From Erythrobacter sp. (GTDB lineage: Bacteria > Pseudomonadota > Alphaproteobacteria > Sphingomonadales > Sphingomonadaceae), in NCBI GenBank assembly GCA_030148605.1, contig JASBTD010000055.1:1-64000 (forward strand): a stretch of DNA of 64,000 nt, given 5' to 3'. The position numbers and the translations under genes were made by a program. The notes beneath the pieces were generated by a model. It had not been told where the DNA came from. It worked only from the letters and a program-made list of their open reading frames with translations, and did no database searches. Below, piece after piece: positions 26,760-34,284 of this stretch (position 1 is its first letter; each line of letters opens with the position of its first letter).

Positions 26760-27665
26760 ATGTCTCAAGCACCTTCTCCCGAACGCCTTGTCGCCGGCCT
26801 GGTCGAGCTCCTCACCGTAGAGCCCGAAGGCGCAATGCAGTTCACTGGCCGCGCGCAGACAAACGGCGTGGGCCGCATGTTCGGCGGCCAGGTGATCGCA
26901 CAAGCGCTGCAGGCTGCGCAGGCCACTGTCGACGATGGCAAGGAAGCGCATTCGCTTCATGCTTACTTCCTGCGCGGCGGCAAGGAAGGTCCGGTCACCA
27001 CACTGGATGTCGCTGCCGATTTCGACGGGCGCAGCTTTGCCAACCGCCGCGTGGTTGCTAGCCAGCTTGAGGAAGATGGCACCAGCCGACCGATCCTGAA
27101 CCTGACCGCCAGCTTCCAGAAGCCGGAGCCGGGCCTTGAGCATGACGAATATCAGATGCCCGATGTTCCGCCGCCTGAGGATCTGCGCCCCGATATGGAG
27201 CTGCGCCGCGAATATGCCGACAAGGCCGGCGTCGAAGGGGTCACTCGCCAGCTGATGCTGCGCCCGCGCCCGATCGACATGCGCACGACGGACAAGCTGC
27301 ATTGGATGAATGCCGAGCCGCGTGAGCCGCGCGCGCATAGCTGGTTCAAGGCAGCGGCTCCACTGCCTGATGATCCCGCGCTCCACCGTGCAGTGATCGC
27401 CTATGCCAGCGATTTCACGCTGCTGGGCACCAGCGCGCTGCCGCACGGGCTCAGCTGGATGCGCGGCGAGCTGACCGGCGCCAGCCTGGACCACGCGATC
27501 TGGTTCCACCGCCCTGCCCGCGCGGACGAATGGCTGCTCTATGCCACCGACGCACCATGGAGCGGCGCAGGTCGCGGCTATAACCGCGGGCGGATCTTCA
27601 ACCGCGCTGGCCAGCTGGTCGCCAGCGTGGCGCAGGAAGGGATGATCCGCAGGCGCAAGGCCTGA
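26760..27665 (+). CDS. tesB: Acyl-CoA thioesterase II
   Basis: Double-hotdog acyl-CoA thioesterase that hydrolyses medium- and long-chain acyl-CoA. The 301-residue length fits TesB (about 286). The first hotdog holds GRMFGGQVIAQALQAAQATV and HSLHAYFLRGGK; the second holds the catalytic region SLDHAIWFHRPARADEWLL and GRGYNRGRIFNRAG. ATG 26760 was taken as the start; it follows the hppA terminator, so it has its own promoter, which was not identified. Convergent with the Usp gene, 6 bp apart. Confidence 0.93.
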   Translation: MSQAPSPERLVAGLVELLTVEPEGAMQFTGRAQTNGVGRMFGGQVIAQALQAAQATVDDGKEAHSLHAYFLRGGKEGPVTTLDVAADFDGRSFANRRVVASQLEEDGTSRPILNLTASFQKPEPGLEHDEYQMPDVPPPEDLRPDMELRREYADKAGVEGVTRQLMLRPRPIDMRTTDKLHWMNAEPREPRAHSWFKAAAPLPDDPALHRAVIAYASDFTLLGTSALPHGLSWMRGELTGASLDHAIWFHRPARADEWLLYATDAPWSGAGRGYNRGRIFNRAGQLVASVAQEGMIRRRKA

Positions 27666-27671
27666 ACGCGT

Positions 27672-28487
27672 TTAATGCGCCATCAGGATCGGCAATTGCG
27701 GATCGGTCAATGCCTTGCGGGTGACCCCGCCAAGCAGCATTTCTGCCAGCCGCGAATGGCCATAGGCCCCCATCACCAGATAACCGCATTTGCGGGTCTG
27801 CGCGGCAGACACCAGCGTATCAGGGATGTTCGCCTCACCCTGCGGAATCTCGACAATCTCTGACGCAATGCCATGGCGGCTGAGGTATTCGGCGCCTTCA
27901 ACCGGCGGCAAGTCATAGCGGACCTTGGCATTCTGTTCCGCGACCGTCGCCAAGTAGACCTTGCTCGCCTTCGCCAGCATCGGCACCGCGGCGCGCAAGG
28001 CCACGCAAGCCTCGGTCGAGCCATTCCAGCCCACCAGCGCCGGGGCGCTGCAATCCAGCTTCTTCTGGTCCTGCGGCACCACCAGCACTGGTGTGCGCGA
28101 GTGAAGCAGCAAATCACCAACCATGCGCGATGGCCGCGGGCCGTCTTCGCCAATATCGTTGGGGCCAAGCACAACCACATCATTGATCGCTGATTTTTCC
28201 ATCAGGCGGCTTTCGGCCATCCCGTATTGGAAGATCCATTCCCATGATGCGTCTTCATTGGCGAGATCGGTTTCCACCTTCTTGCGCAGCGCCTCTGCAT
28301 TCTCGCGGATCACAGGCATCGCTGCAGCCATGGCCGATCCGTAGAAGTCGCCCGGCGCGAAGATCTCATATGTCACCGATTGCAGGCAGGTGATGTGGCC
28401 ATCGAATGCGCGCGCCAAGTCGAGCGCAGCCTGAATTCGCGCTTCCAGTCCAGCATCGTCATTGATGTGCAGCAGTATCGATTTCAT
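27672..28487 (-). CDS. Tandem-domain universal stress protein
   Basis: A 271-residue protein with two UspA domains in tandem. The N-terminal domain opens MKSILLHINDDAGLEARIQAA-like and has a degenerate nucleotide site. The C-terminal domain carries the ATP-binding pattern GAYGHSRLAEMLLGGVTRKA near residue 245, close to the consensus Gx2Gx9G(S/T). Usp proteins of this type support survival in oxygen limitation and other stress. Upstream lies a perfect FNR-type box, placed where an activator would bind relative to a TATAGT -10 element, so microaerobic induction is likely. Confidence 0.92.
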   Translation of the reverse strand: MKSILLHINDDAGLEARIQAALDLARAFDGHITCLQSVTYEIFAPGDFYGSAMAAAMPVIRENAEALRKKVETDLANEDASWEWIFQYGMAESRLMEKSAINDVVVLGPNDIGEDGPRPSRMVGDLLLHSRTPVLVVPQDQKKLDCSAPALVGWNGSTEACVALRAAVPMLAKASKVYLATVAEQNAKVRYDLPPVEGAEYLSRHGIASEIVEIPQGEANIPDTLVSAAQTRKCGYLVMGAYGHSRLAEMLLGGVTRKALTDPQLPILMAH

Positions 28488-28543
28488 CGCGGCTCTCCTC
28501 GGTTTCGGCGATTGCTTGCACCGCCGGGTTCAACAGAATCATG

Positions 28544-28549
28544 ACTATA
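28544..28549 (-). promoter_or_regulatory. -10 element of the Usp gene
   Basis: TATAGT read on the minus strand predicts a transcript start near 28535-28538. The FNR-type box centre at 28575.5 would then lie at about -38 to -41, the class II activator position. No -35 hexamer is needed or evident, as expected for such promoters. Confidence 0.5.
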
Positions 28550-28568
28550 TCACCGCGCACAAGCTTCA

Positions 28569-28582
28569 TTGATCTCGATCAA
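28569..28582. promoter_or_regulatory. Perfect FNR/FixK-type box
   Basis: TTGAT-ctcg-ATCAA matches the FNR/FnrL/FixK consensus TTGAT-N4-ATCAA at every fixed position. It is 82 bp upstream of the Usp ATG and 219 bp upstream of the carotenoid oxygenase, so the Usp gene is the likelier target. Alphaproteobacterial FnrL-type factors bind this sequence under low oxygen. No fnr gene is in the window. Confidence 0.7.
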
Positions 28583-28619
28583 GTTTCATGCGCGCCTGCG
28601 GATCCCAATTCCTACACGA

Positions 28620-28649
28620 TGGAACACATGGAACACAGTCCATGTTCCA
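28620..28649. promoter_or_regulatory. Nested palindrome in the divergent gap
   Basis: An outer inverted repeat ggaaca ... tgttcc (28621-28648) encloses an inner one, tggaaca-N7-tgttcca (28629-28649). The outer pair also reads GGAAC-N17-TGTT on both strands, one base off the EcfG-type consensus GGAAC-N16/17-CGTT. It may be an operator or a weak two-way stress promoter. Confidence 0.35.
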
Positions 28650-28800
28650 AAAAACTTCTCGCGCGATCAGCAGGCTGCAAAATTTGATCGACAGGGTCTT
28701 GGGGCTCTGGCGCATTGCGGCAGATTAGCGATGCAAGGCGAAGTAGGAAACTTGCAGTTCACCGCTGCGGCGTTACTCTCGCAAGCAGAGAGGAACCCCG

Positions 28801-30309
28801 ATGCAGATCACTCGCGAGCCGCCGCTGAAATACACGTTGGAGCCGTCAAACCATCCCTATCTCTCAGGTGCGTGGACCCCGGTGCATGAAGAGGTGTCGG
28901 TTGACGAGCTGGAAGTGATCGAAGGCGAAGTGCCGCGCGACATTGACGGTATCTACCTGCGCAACACGGAGAATCCGGTGCACCAGCCGCTGGGGCGGCA
29001 TCACCCGTTCGATGGCGATGCGATGGTGCACCAGGTCGATATCCGCAATGGCAAAGTAAGCTATCGCAACCGCTTCATCCGCACGCATTGCTTCACTGAA
29101 GAGCAGATCGCGGGGCAGTCGTTATGGGGCGGGCTGATGGACCCGCCGGGTACGTCGCTGCGGCCCGGATTTGGCGCGCATGGCGGGCTGAAGGATACCG
29201 GTAGCACGGATATCATCGTTCATGCAGGCGTCGCCTATGCCACCTTCTACCAATGCGGCGAGGCATGGATGCTCGATCCGGTCACGCTGGAGAATCTGGG
29301 CAAGGCGCCCTGGGGTCCGCTCGATGGCGTGTCCGCACACCCCAAGGTGGACGAAGCGACCGGAGAGCTGATGTTCTTCAACTACTCCGTCCATGCGCCC
29401 TACATGCATTATGGCGTGGTCGATCGTGCGGGCAAGCTGGCGCATTACGTGCCGATCCCGCTGCCCGGCCCGCGCCTGCCGCATGACATGGCGATCACGA
29501 AACACTGGTCGATCCTCAACGATATGCCGCTGTTCTGGGACGAGGAAGCGCTCAAGAAGGATATCCATGCAGCGCGCATGCACGACGGCGTGCCGACGCG
29601 CTTCGCGCTGATCCCGCGCCACGGCCAGCCGGAGGATGTCCGCTGGTTCGAGGCCGAACCGACCTATGTGCTGCATTGGACAAACGCGTGGGAGGCCAAA
29701 AACGAAAATGGCGAGGATGAGGTTGTGCTGGAAGGCTATCACCAGTCCTGCCCGATGCCTGATCCGCTGCAGGAATATGGCCGCTATGCGCATATGATGG
29801 CCTATGTTGATGAGCACAGCTTCCAGTGCCGCATGCATCGCTGGCGGTTCAACCTGACTACCGGCGAGACGCGCGAGGAGCGCTTGAGCGACCGGATTGT
29901 TGAATTCGGGATGATCAACCCGGACTATGCGATGCGGAAATCGCGCTACGTCTGGCACACCACCAGCAAGCCGGGGTGGTTCCTGTTCAACGGATTTGTG
30001 AAGCACGACACCGAAACGGGCGAAGAGCAAGTCTATCAGCTGCCCGAAGGCGTCTTTGCCAGCGAAGCGCCGGTTGTCCCGAAGAAAGGCGGATTGTCCT
30101 CAAGTAGCGAAGCGGTAGGACAACAGGGACTCTCGGAGGACGACGCATATCTGGTCACCTTCCTGATCGACGAGAACAGCGGCACCAGCGAATTCGCCAT
30201 TCTCGATGCAAGCGATGTGAGCAAAGGACCGATCTGCCGTTTGGCCCTGCCGCACAAGATCAGCAGCGGCGTGCATTCGACCTGGGTCGAGCGAGGGATG
30301 TTAGGGTGA
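28801..30309 (+). CDS. Carotenoid cleavage oxygenase family protein
   Basis: A 502-residue Fe(II) oxygenase of the carotenoid/lignostilbene dioxygenase family. Seven-bladed propeller motifs include GIYLRNTENPVHQPLGRHHP with FDGDAMVHQV near the N terminus. The iron His ligands are likely in VSAHPKVDEATGELMFF, PHDMAITKHWSIL, LEGYHQSCPMPD and SGVHSTWVERG. The C-terminal box usually reads HGxW, so HSTW is a variant. Members cleave carotenoids or stilbenes; the substrate is unknown. Residues about 430-445 (KKGGLSSSSEAVGQQG) look like an inserted segment encoded by a small palindrome. Confidence 0.9.
   Translation: MQITREPPLKYTLEPSNHPYLSGAWTPVHEEVSVDELEVIEGEVPRDIDGIYLRNTENPVHQPLGRHHPFDGDAMVHQVDIRNGKVSYRNRFIRTHCFTEEQIAGQSLWGGLMDPPGTSLRPGFGAHGGLKDTGSTDIIVHAGVAYATFYQCGEAWMLDPVTLENLGKAPWGPLDGVSAHPKVDEATGELMFFNYSVHAPYMHYGVVDRAGKLAHYVPIPLPGPRLPHDMAITKHWSILNDMPLFWDEEALKKDIHAARMHDGVPTRFALIPRHGQPEDVRWFEAEPTYVLHWTNAWEAKNENGEDEVVLEGYHQSCPMPDPLQEYGRYAHMMAYVDEHSFQCRMHRWRFNLTTGETREERLSDRIVEFGMINPDYAMRKSRYVWHTTSKPGWFLFNGFVKHDTETGEEQVYQLPEGVFASEAPVVPKKGGLSSSSEAVGQQGLSEDDAYLVTFLIDENSGTSEFAILDASDVSKGPICRLALPHKISSGVHSTWVERGMLG
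30094..30123. repeat. Small palindrome inside the carotenoid oxygenase gene
   Basis: ttgtcct (30094-30100) and aggacaa (30117-30123) are perfect 7-bp arms around a 16-nt loop. The encoded residues (LSSSSEAVGQQ) fall in a low-complexity stretch between conserved blocks. This may be an in-frame trace of an intergenic-type repeat. Confidence 0.35.
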
Positions 30310-30410
30310 ATCCGGAGTGTCTGAATGTGGGTGGGGAGCGGACTTACATAGACACGCAAGTGCTGGATCGATAAGCATCCTTGGCAACGCGTGTGCAGGA
30401 GGGCCATGCT

Positions 30411-30713
30411 ATGCCCATCATCAGGCTCTTCAAAGTTAGTATCCACGCTGAGATGCGACGAGAGTTCGAAGAGAAGTTTGCTTCAATCTCGGTTGCTGCT
30501 GTGAACCAGGCGTTGGGTTCCTTGGGCGTCGAAATCTACAAACCCAGCCAGTGGGCTCCTAACGAGTATCTGATGATTTCGCGCTGGCAGGACGATACTG
30601 CACTGAAATCCTTCGCAGGGGATAGCTGGAATAGTGCGTTCATTCCCCCAGGAATGGAAAAGTTCGTTTCTGATTGTCGGGTCGATCACTACACCTCTTG
30701 GGATGATCGCTGA
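30411..30713 (+). CDS. ABM-fold (dimeric alpha-beta barrel) small protein
   Basis: A 100-residue protein whose pattern fits the dimeric alpha+beta barrel of antibiotic-biosynthesis-monooxygenase-type proteins: strand (IIRLFKVSI), helix (EMRREFEEKFASI), strand (GVEIYKPSQW), strand (YLMISRWQDD) and helix (TALKSFAGDSW). Such proteins range from heme-degrading to quinone-forming monooxygenases, so no function is given. A strong ribosome site, aggagg, lies 6 nt upstream of ATG 30411. Codon use looks less GC-rich than in the neighbours. It sits between the carotenoid oxygenase and a palindromic repeat. Confidence 0.65.
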   Translation: MPIIRLFKVSIHAEMRREFEEKFASISVAAVNQALGSLGVEIYKPSQWAPNEYLMISRWQDDTALKSFAGDSWNSAFIPPGMEKFVSDCRVDHYTSWDDR

Positions 30714-30753
30714 CACAGGTCAGCAATTGGTTCGTTAGCAGACGTTCCAGTTT

Positions 30754-30832
30754 CGTCATTCCCGCGAAAGCAGGAATCCAATCTGGTAGAGCAGTGGCTC
30801 CGCAATGGATTCCCGTGTTCGCGGGAATGACG
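30754..30832. repeat. CGTCATTCCCGCG-type inverted repeat
   Basis: Left arm cgtcattcccgcg (from 30754) and right arm cgcgggaatgacg (to 30832), with the inner parts also pairing (caggaatcca against tggattcccg), make a long near-palindrome of 79 bp. This repeat type is found between genes in many proteobacteria. Here it separates the ABM-fold gene from the convergent uvrC. Confidence 0.75.
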
Positions 30833-30870
30833 ATTGAAGGAACAGCCGAGGTGCCAGTAGCCGCACCCAA

Positions 30871-32913
30871 TCACCCGCCCGCATGGTAAAAATCATAGAT
30901 CTTGCGCGCCACGGCATCGGATACGCCCGGTGCGCGCTGCAGGTCTTCCAGCGCAGCGGCCCGGACCTTGCTCGCGGTGCCAAAATGCAGCAGCAGCGCG
31001 CGCTTCCTCGCTGGGCCGATGCCCGGAATCTCGTCGAGCGGTGAAGCTGAAATCGCACGGCTGCGCTTCGCGCGGTGCGCGCCGATGACATAGCGGTGCA
31101 CTTCGTCACGCAGGTTCTGCAAGTAGAACAGCAGCGGCGAATTGGTTGGCAGCGTTTTCTCGCGCCCGTCGGGGAAGTGGAACACTTCGCGTCCCTCGCG
31201 CCCGTGATGCGGCCCCTTGGCGATGGCGATCAGCGGCACATCCTCGATGCCCATTTCCTCCAGCGTATCGCGCACGGAAGACATTTGCCCCTTGCCACCA
31301 TCGATCAGCACAAGATCGGGCCAGGTGCTGCGGTGATCCTCCCCGTTTCGGGGAGGTGGCGGAGGCGTAGCCGACGACGGAGGGGATTTTCCAAGTTGCG
31401 AGTCCTCTCCACCATGCGGCGCATGGTCCCCCTCCCCATTCTTGGGAGGAATTTCCGCCAACGCCCTGAACCGCCGCCGCATCACTTCGCGCATCATGCC
31501 GAAATCGTCATTGGTCTGCGCTTCGCGGATATTGAACTTGCGGTACTGGTTCTTGAGGAAACCTTCCGGCCCCGCGACCACCATCGCGCCCACGGCCTTG
31601 GCACCCTGAATATGGCTGTTGTCGTAAATCTCGATCCGCTCTGGCGGTCCGTCGAGCTCGAGGAATTCGGCCATCTCGCGCAGGATCTTGGCTTTGGTGC
31701 CTTTTTCCGCCAGTCGCCGGTCAAGCGCCTCCACCGCGTTGCGGCTGGCTTGTTCCATCAGCTTTCGCCGCTCGCCGCGCTGCGGCACCGACACGCTGAC
31801 TTTCTTGCCCGCCAGCTCTGACAGGGCCGCTTCCACCAGTTCACTTTCCGGCAATTCCCGATCGACCAGCACCGTGGGCGGTGGTGGCACTTCCTCGTAG
31901 AATTGCAGCAGCACGTCAGACAGCACCTGATCCTCTTCCACATCCTTCGTATGCGTCGGGAAGAAGGCGCGGTGGCCCCAGTTCTGACCGCCACGGATGA
32001 AGAAGGCCTGGATGCCGACCTGCCCGCCCTTGGCCGCGAGCGCAAACACGTCGGCGTCGCCCACGCCTTGCGCGTTGATCGCCTGCGAGCCTTGGATGAA
32101 GGTGGCCGCACGCAGCCGGTCACGCAGGATCGCGGCGGTTTCGAAATCGAGATTTTCCGCTGCCTCGGCCATTTGCCTTTCAAGGTCAGCCTGCACCGCA
32201 GACGACTTCCCTGAAAGGAAATCCTTCGCCTGGTCCACCAGCGCCGCGTAATCCTCTTCGCTGATCCGCCCGACGCAGGGCGCGCTGCAGCGCTTGATCT
32301 GGTACAGCAGGCAGGGCCGGTCACGGCGGCTGAAGAAGCTGTCCGTGCAGCTCCTGAGCAGGAACAGTTTCTGCAGCGCGTTGATCGTGGTGTTCACGCT
32401 GCCCGCACTGGCGAAGGGGCCATAATAGTTGCCCTTCGCCTTGCGCGCGCCGCGATGCTTCATGATGCGCGGGAAATCGTGCTCGGCGCGCAGCAGAATG
32501 AAGGGAAAGCTCTTGTCATCGCGCAGATGGACGTTGAACGGGGGGCGGAAGCGCTTAACCAGCTGTGCTTCCAGCAGCAGCGCCTCGGCCTCCGAATTGG
32601 TGGTGACGATTTCCATACTGCGGCATTGGCTCACCATGCGTTGCAAGCGGTTGGTCAGCCCCTGTACCTGCGTGTAATTCGCCACGCGGTTCTTCAGAGC
32701 GCGCGCCTTGCCGACATAAAGCACATCGCCGCGCGCATCGAGCATGCGATAGACGCCCGGCACCGGCTTCAGCGTCTTTACGGTTTCGCGGATCGCCGCG
32801 ATCCCCGCTTCCAGATCGGGCTGCGCGCTGGCAACCGTATAGGTCGCGCGCTCCTCATTGAAACGCTCGGCCCCTCTCGGGTTGTCCATCGATCCTGCTT
32901 TGGCGCGTGACAT
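30871..32913 (-). CDS. uvrC: Excinuclease ABC subunit C, with inserted segment
   Basis: Dual-incision nuclease of nucleotide excision repair. From ATG 32913 it is 680 residues. The N-terminal GIY-YIG domain is seen in PVPGVYRMLDARGDVLYVGK. The UVR domain follows (LERQMAEAAENLDFETAA). The RNase H-like nuclease core has IEIYDNSHIQGAKAVGAMV and LVLIDGGKGQ, and tandem helix-hairpin-helix motifs end the protein (EIPGIGPARKRALLLHFG). Between RRRFRALAEIPP and WPDLVLIDGG is an extra stretch of about 40 Pro/Gly/Ser-rich residues, encoded by a palindromic repeat inserted in frame. An ATG at 32889 is an alternative start. Confidence 0.93.
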   Translation of the reverse strand: MSRAKAGSMDNPRGAERFNEERATYTVASAQPDLEAGIAAIRETVKTLKPVPGVYRMLDARGDVLYVGKARALKNRVANYTQVQGLTNRLQRMVSQCRSMEIVTTNSEAEALLLEAQLVKRFRPPFNVHLRDDKSFPFILLRAEHDFPRIMKHRGARKAKGNYYGPFASAGSVNTTINALQKLFLLRSCTDSFFSRRDRPCLLYQIKRCSAPCVGRISEEDYAALVDQAKDFLSGKSSAVQADLERQMAEAAENLDFETAAILRDRLRAATFIQGSQAINAQGVGDADVFALAAKGGQVGIQAFFIRGGQNWGHRAFFPTHTKDVEEDQVLSDVLLQFYEEVPPPPTVLVDRELPESELVEAALSELAGKKVSVSVPQRGERRKLMEQASRNAVEALDRRLAEKGTKAKILREMAEFLELDGPPERIEIYDNSHIQGAKAVGAMVVAGPEGFLKNQYRKFNIREAQTNDDFGMMREVMRRRFRALAEIPPKNGEGDHAPHGGEDSQLGKSPPSSATPPPPPRNGEDHRSTWPDLVLIDGGKGQMSSVRDTLEEMGIEDVPLIAIAKGPHHGREGREVFHFPDGREKTLPTNSPLLFYLQNLRDEVHRYVIGAHRAKRSRAISASPLDEIPGIGPARKRALLLHFGTASKVRAAALEDLQRAPGVSDAVARKIYDFYHAGG
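31338..31449. repeat. Three-hairpin palindromic element inside uvrC
   Basis: Three perfect stems occur in a row: cctcccc-gtttc-ggggagg (31338-31356), accatgc-ggc-gcatggt (31411-31427) and cctccc-cattctt-gggagg (31431-31449). The outer stems are near-identical. Such cctcccc...ggggagg elements normally sit between genes in sphingomonads. Here the element keeps the uvrC frame open and adds a disordered linker before the nuclease domain. Confidence 0.7.
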
Positions 32914-33000
32914 CGCGTCAGAGATAGGCCGGGGTAGAAACAATCTCAATCGCTTGCATGCAGCGGGGTTTGCCTGCAGCAAGGCAGAAAGGGGATTCCA

Positions 33001-34281
33001 ATGAGCGAACCAGTCAAACCGCCGCGCACTGTGGGAGCTGTCGGCACGTCCCTGTTCCAGGTCAACGGGATGATCGGTTCAGGCATCTTCGCCTTGCCCG
33101 CCGTGCTGGTGGCTGCAGTCGGCAGCTTTGCCCCGATGATGATCGTGTTCGGTTTCGCACTGATCCTGCCATTGGGGCTGGTATTCGCATGGCTCGCCGG
33201 GCGGTTCGACAGCACAGGCGGGCCAGTGCTTTACGGCAAAACCGCATTCGGAAGCTTCGCCGGCTTCCAGGCCGGTTGGGGACGCTATGCTTCCGGCATG
33301 GTTTCGCTTGCCGCCAATACGCATGTGATGGTGAGCTATTTCGCCGCGCTGTTTCCCGTGCTCGAAAGCGGGTTCGCGGCGGGTGTGACGGTTTTCGCAA
33401 CCATCGTGATCCTGACGATTATCAACACGCTTGGCATGCGCAGCTCGGTGAATGCGCTGGGCTTCATGACAGTGCTCAAGCTTGCGCCGCTGGGTATTCT
33501 GGTGCTGGCCGCCACCTTCGGGAATTACAACGCACCTGCGATAGTCCTGCCTGAATTCAGCCAGGCAGAAACGGTGATCCTGCTTACCTTCTATGCTTTC
33601 ATCGGCTTTGAAGGTGTCACCGTTCCCGCAGGCGAAATGAAAGACCCGAAGCGAGATCTGCCGCGCGTTCTTATCGCTACCTTGGCCGGCGTTACATTGA
33701 TCTACGTGGCGGTGATCTGGGCCTATATGGCGATAGCAACCGAGCCCACCGGAAACACCAATGCGCTGGCCGGGGCTGGCGAGATCGCTTTCGGCCAAAT
33801 CGGTGCGTTCATGATCGTGATTGCCGCTGGCTTCTCTATCATGGCGAACAATTTCACCAGCGTGATCGTTGTGCCGCGCATGGCATTCGGCATGGCTGAA
33901 CAAGGCATGTTGCCGCAATGGTTCGCGCAGATCAGCCCGCGCTTCCTCACCCCCGCCAACTCGATTCTTTTTTATGGATTCTCATCGGCATTGCTTAGCC
34001 TGACCGGTGGCTTTGCCGCATTGGCCGCTGCCAGCACGCTGACCCGATTGCTAACCTATGTGATCAGCGCGGCGGCCCTTCCAGCGATCGAAAGGCGCGA
34101 AGGCGCTATCAATCCGCTGCATGGAATTGTTGTGCTGCTGGCGCTCGCATCCAGTGTCTGGCTGGCCACGCATGCCACAGCCAATTCGTGGGCCACATTC
34201 GGCGGATTGCTGGTGGTTGGCACCGGGCTTTATTTCATCGCCCGCCGCCGCAACGGACAAGGCGTGCCTGAAACGGCATAG
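33001..34281 (+). CDS. APC-superfamily amino-acid permease
   Basis: A 426-residue integral membrane protein with about 12 helices, of the amino-acid/polyamine/organocation superfamily. The substrate-binding unwound helix 1 motif is GMIGSGIFALPAV. Helix 6 has LLTFYAFIGFEGVTVPAGEM, followed by the basic loop KDPKRDLPRVL, a family hallmark. The substrate cannot be told from sequence. It follows a divergent uvrC, and the flavoprotein gene starts 3 bp after its stop, so the two may be co-transcribed. Ribosome site agaaagggg lies before ATG 33001. Confidence 0.88.
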   Translation: MSEPVKPPRTVGAVGTSLFQVNGMIGSGIFALPAVLVAAVGSFAPMMIVFGFALILPLGLVFAWLAGRFDSTGGPVLYGKTAFGSFAGFQAGWGRYASGMVSLAANTHVMVSYFAALFPVLESGFAAGVTVFATIVILTIINTLGMRSSVNALGFMTVLKLAPLGILVLAATFGNYNAPAIVLPEFSQAETVILLTFYAFIGFEGVTVPAGEMKDPKRDLPRVLIATLAGVTLIYVAVIWAYMAIATEPTGNTNALAGAGEIAFGQIGAFMIVIAAGFSIMANNFTSVIVVPRMAFGMAEQGMLPQWFAQISPRFLTPANSILFYGFSSALLSLTGGFAALAAASTLTRLLTYVISAAALPAIERREGAINPLHGIVVLLALASSVWLATHATANSWATFGGLLVVGTGLYFIARRRNGQGVPETA

Positions 34282-34284
34282 GCC

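Larger units (their letters stand above)
28488..28800. other. 313-bp divergent regulatory gap
   Basis: This gap between the Usp gene and the carotenoid oxygenase gene holds no convincing coding sequence. It contains an FNR-type box, a -10 element for the Usp gene and a nested palindrome. The 3' 130 bp, up to the oxygenase ATG, shows no further structure by eye except a purine-rich ribosome site (agagaggaacccc). Confidence 0.6.

Noticed and set aside
28622-28634. LexA-like GAAC...GAAC pair
   Set aside because: The spacing is 5 bp, not the 7 bp of the alphaproteobacterial SOS box, and no repair gene is adjacent.
28569-28889. 106-codon open frame before the carotenoid oxygenase
   Set aside because: It overlaps the oxygenase start in another frame, crosses the FNR-type box and has no motif.
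31336-31455. Frameshift or pseudogene in uvrC
   Set aside because: The frame is open throughout and all UvrC domains are present; the odd segment is an in-frame insertion.
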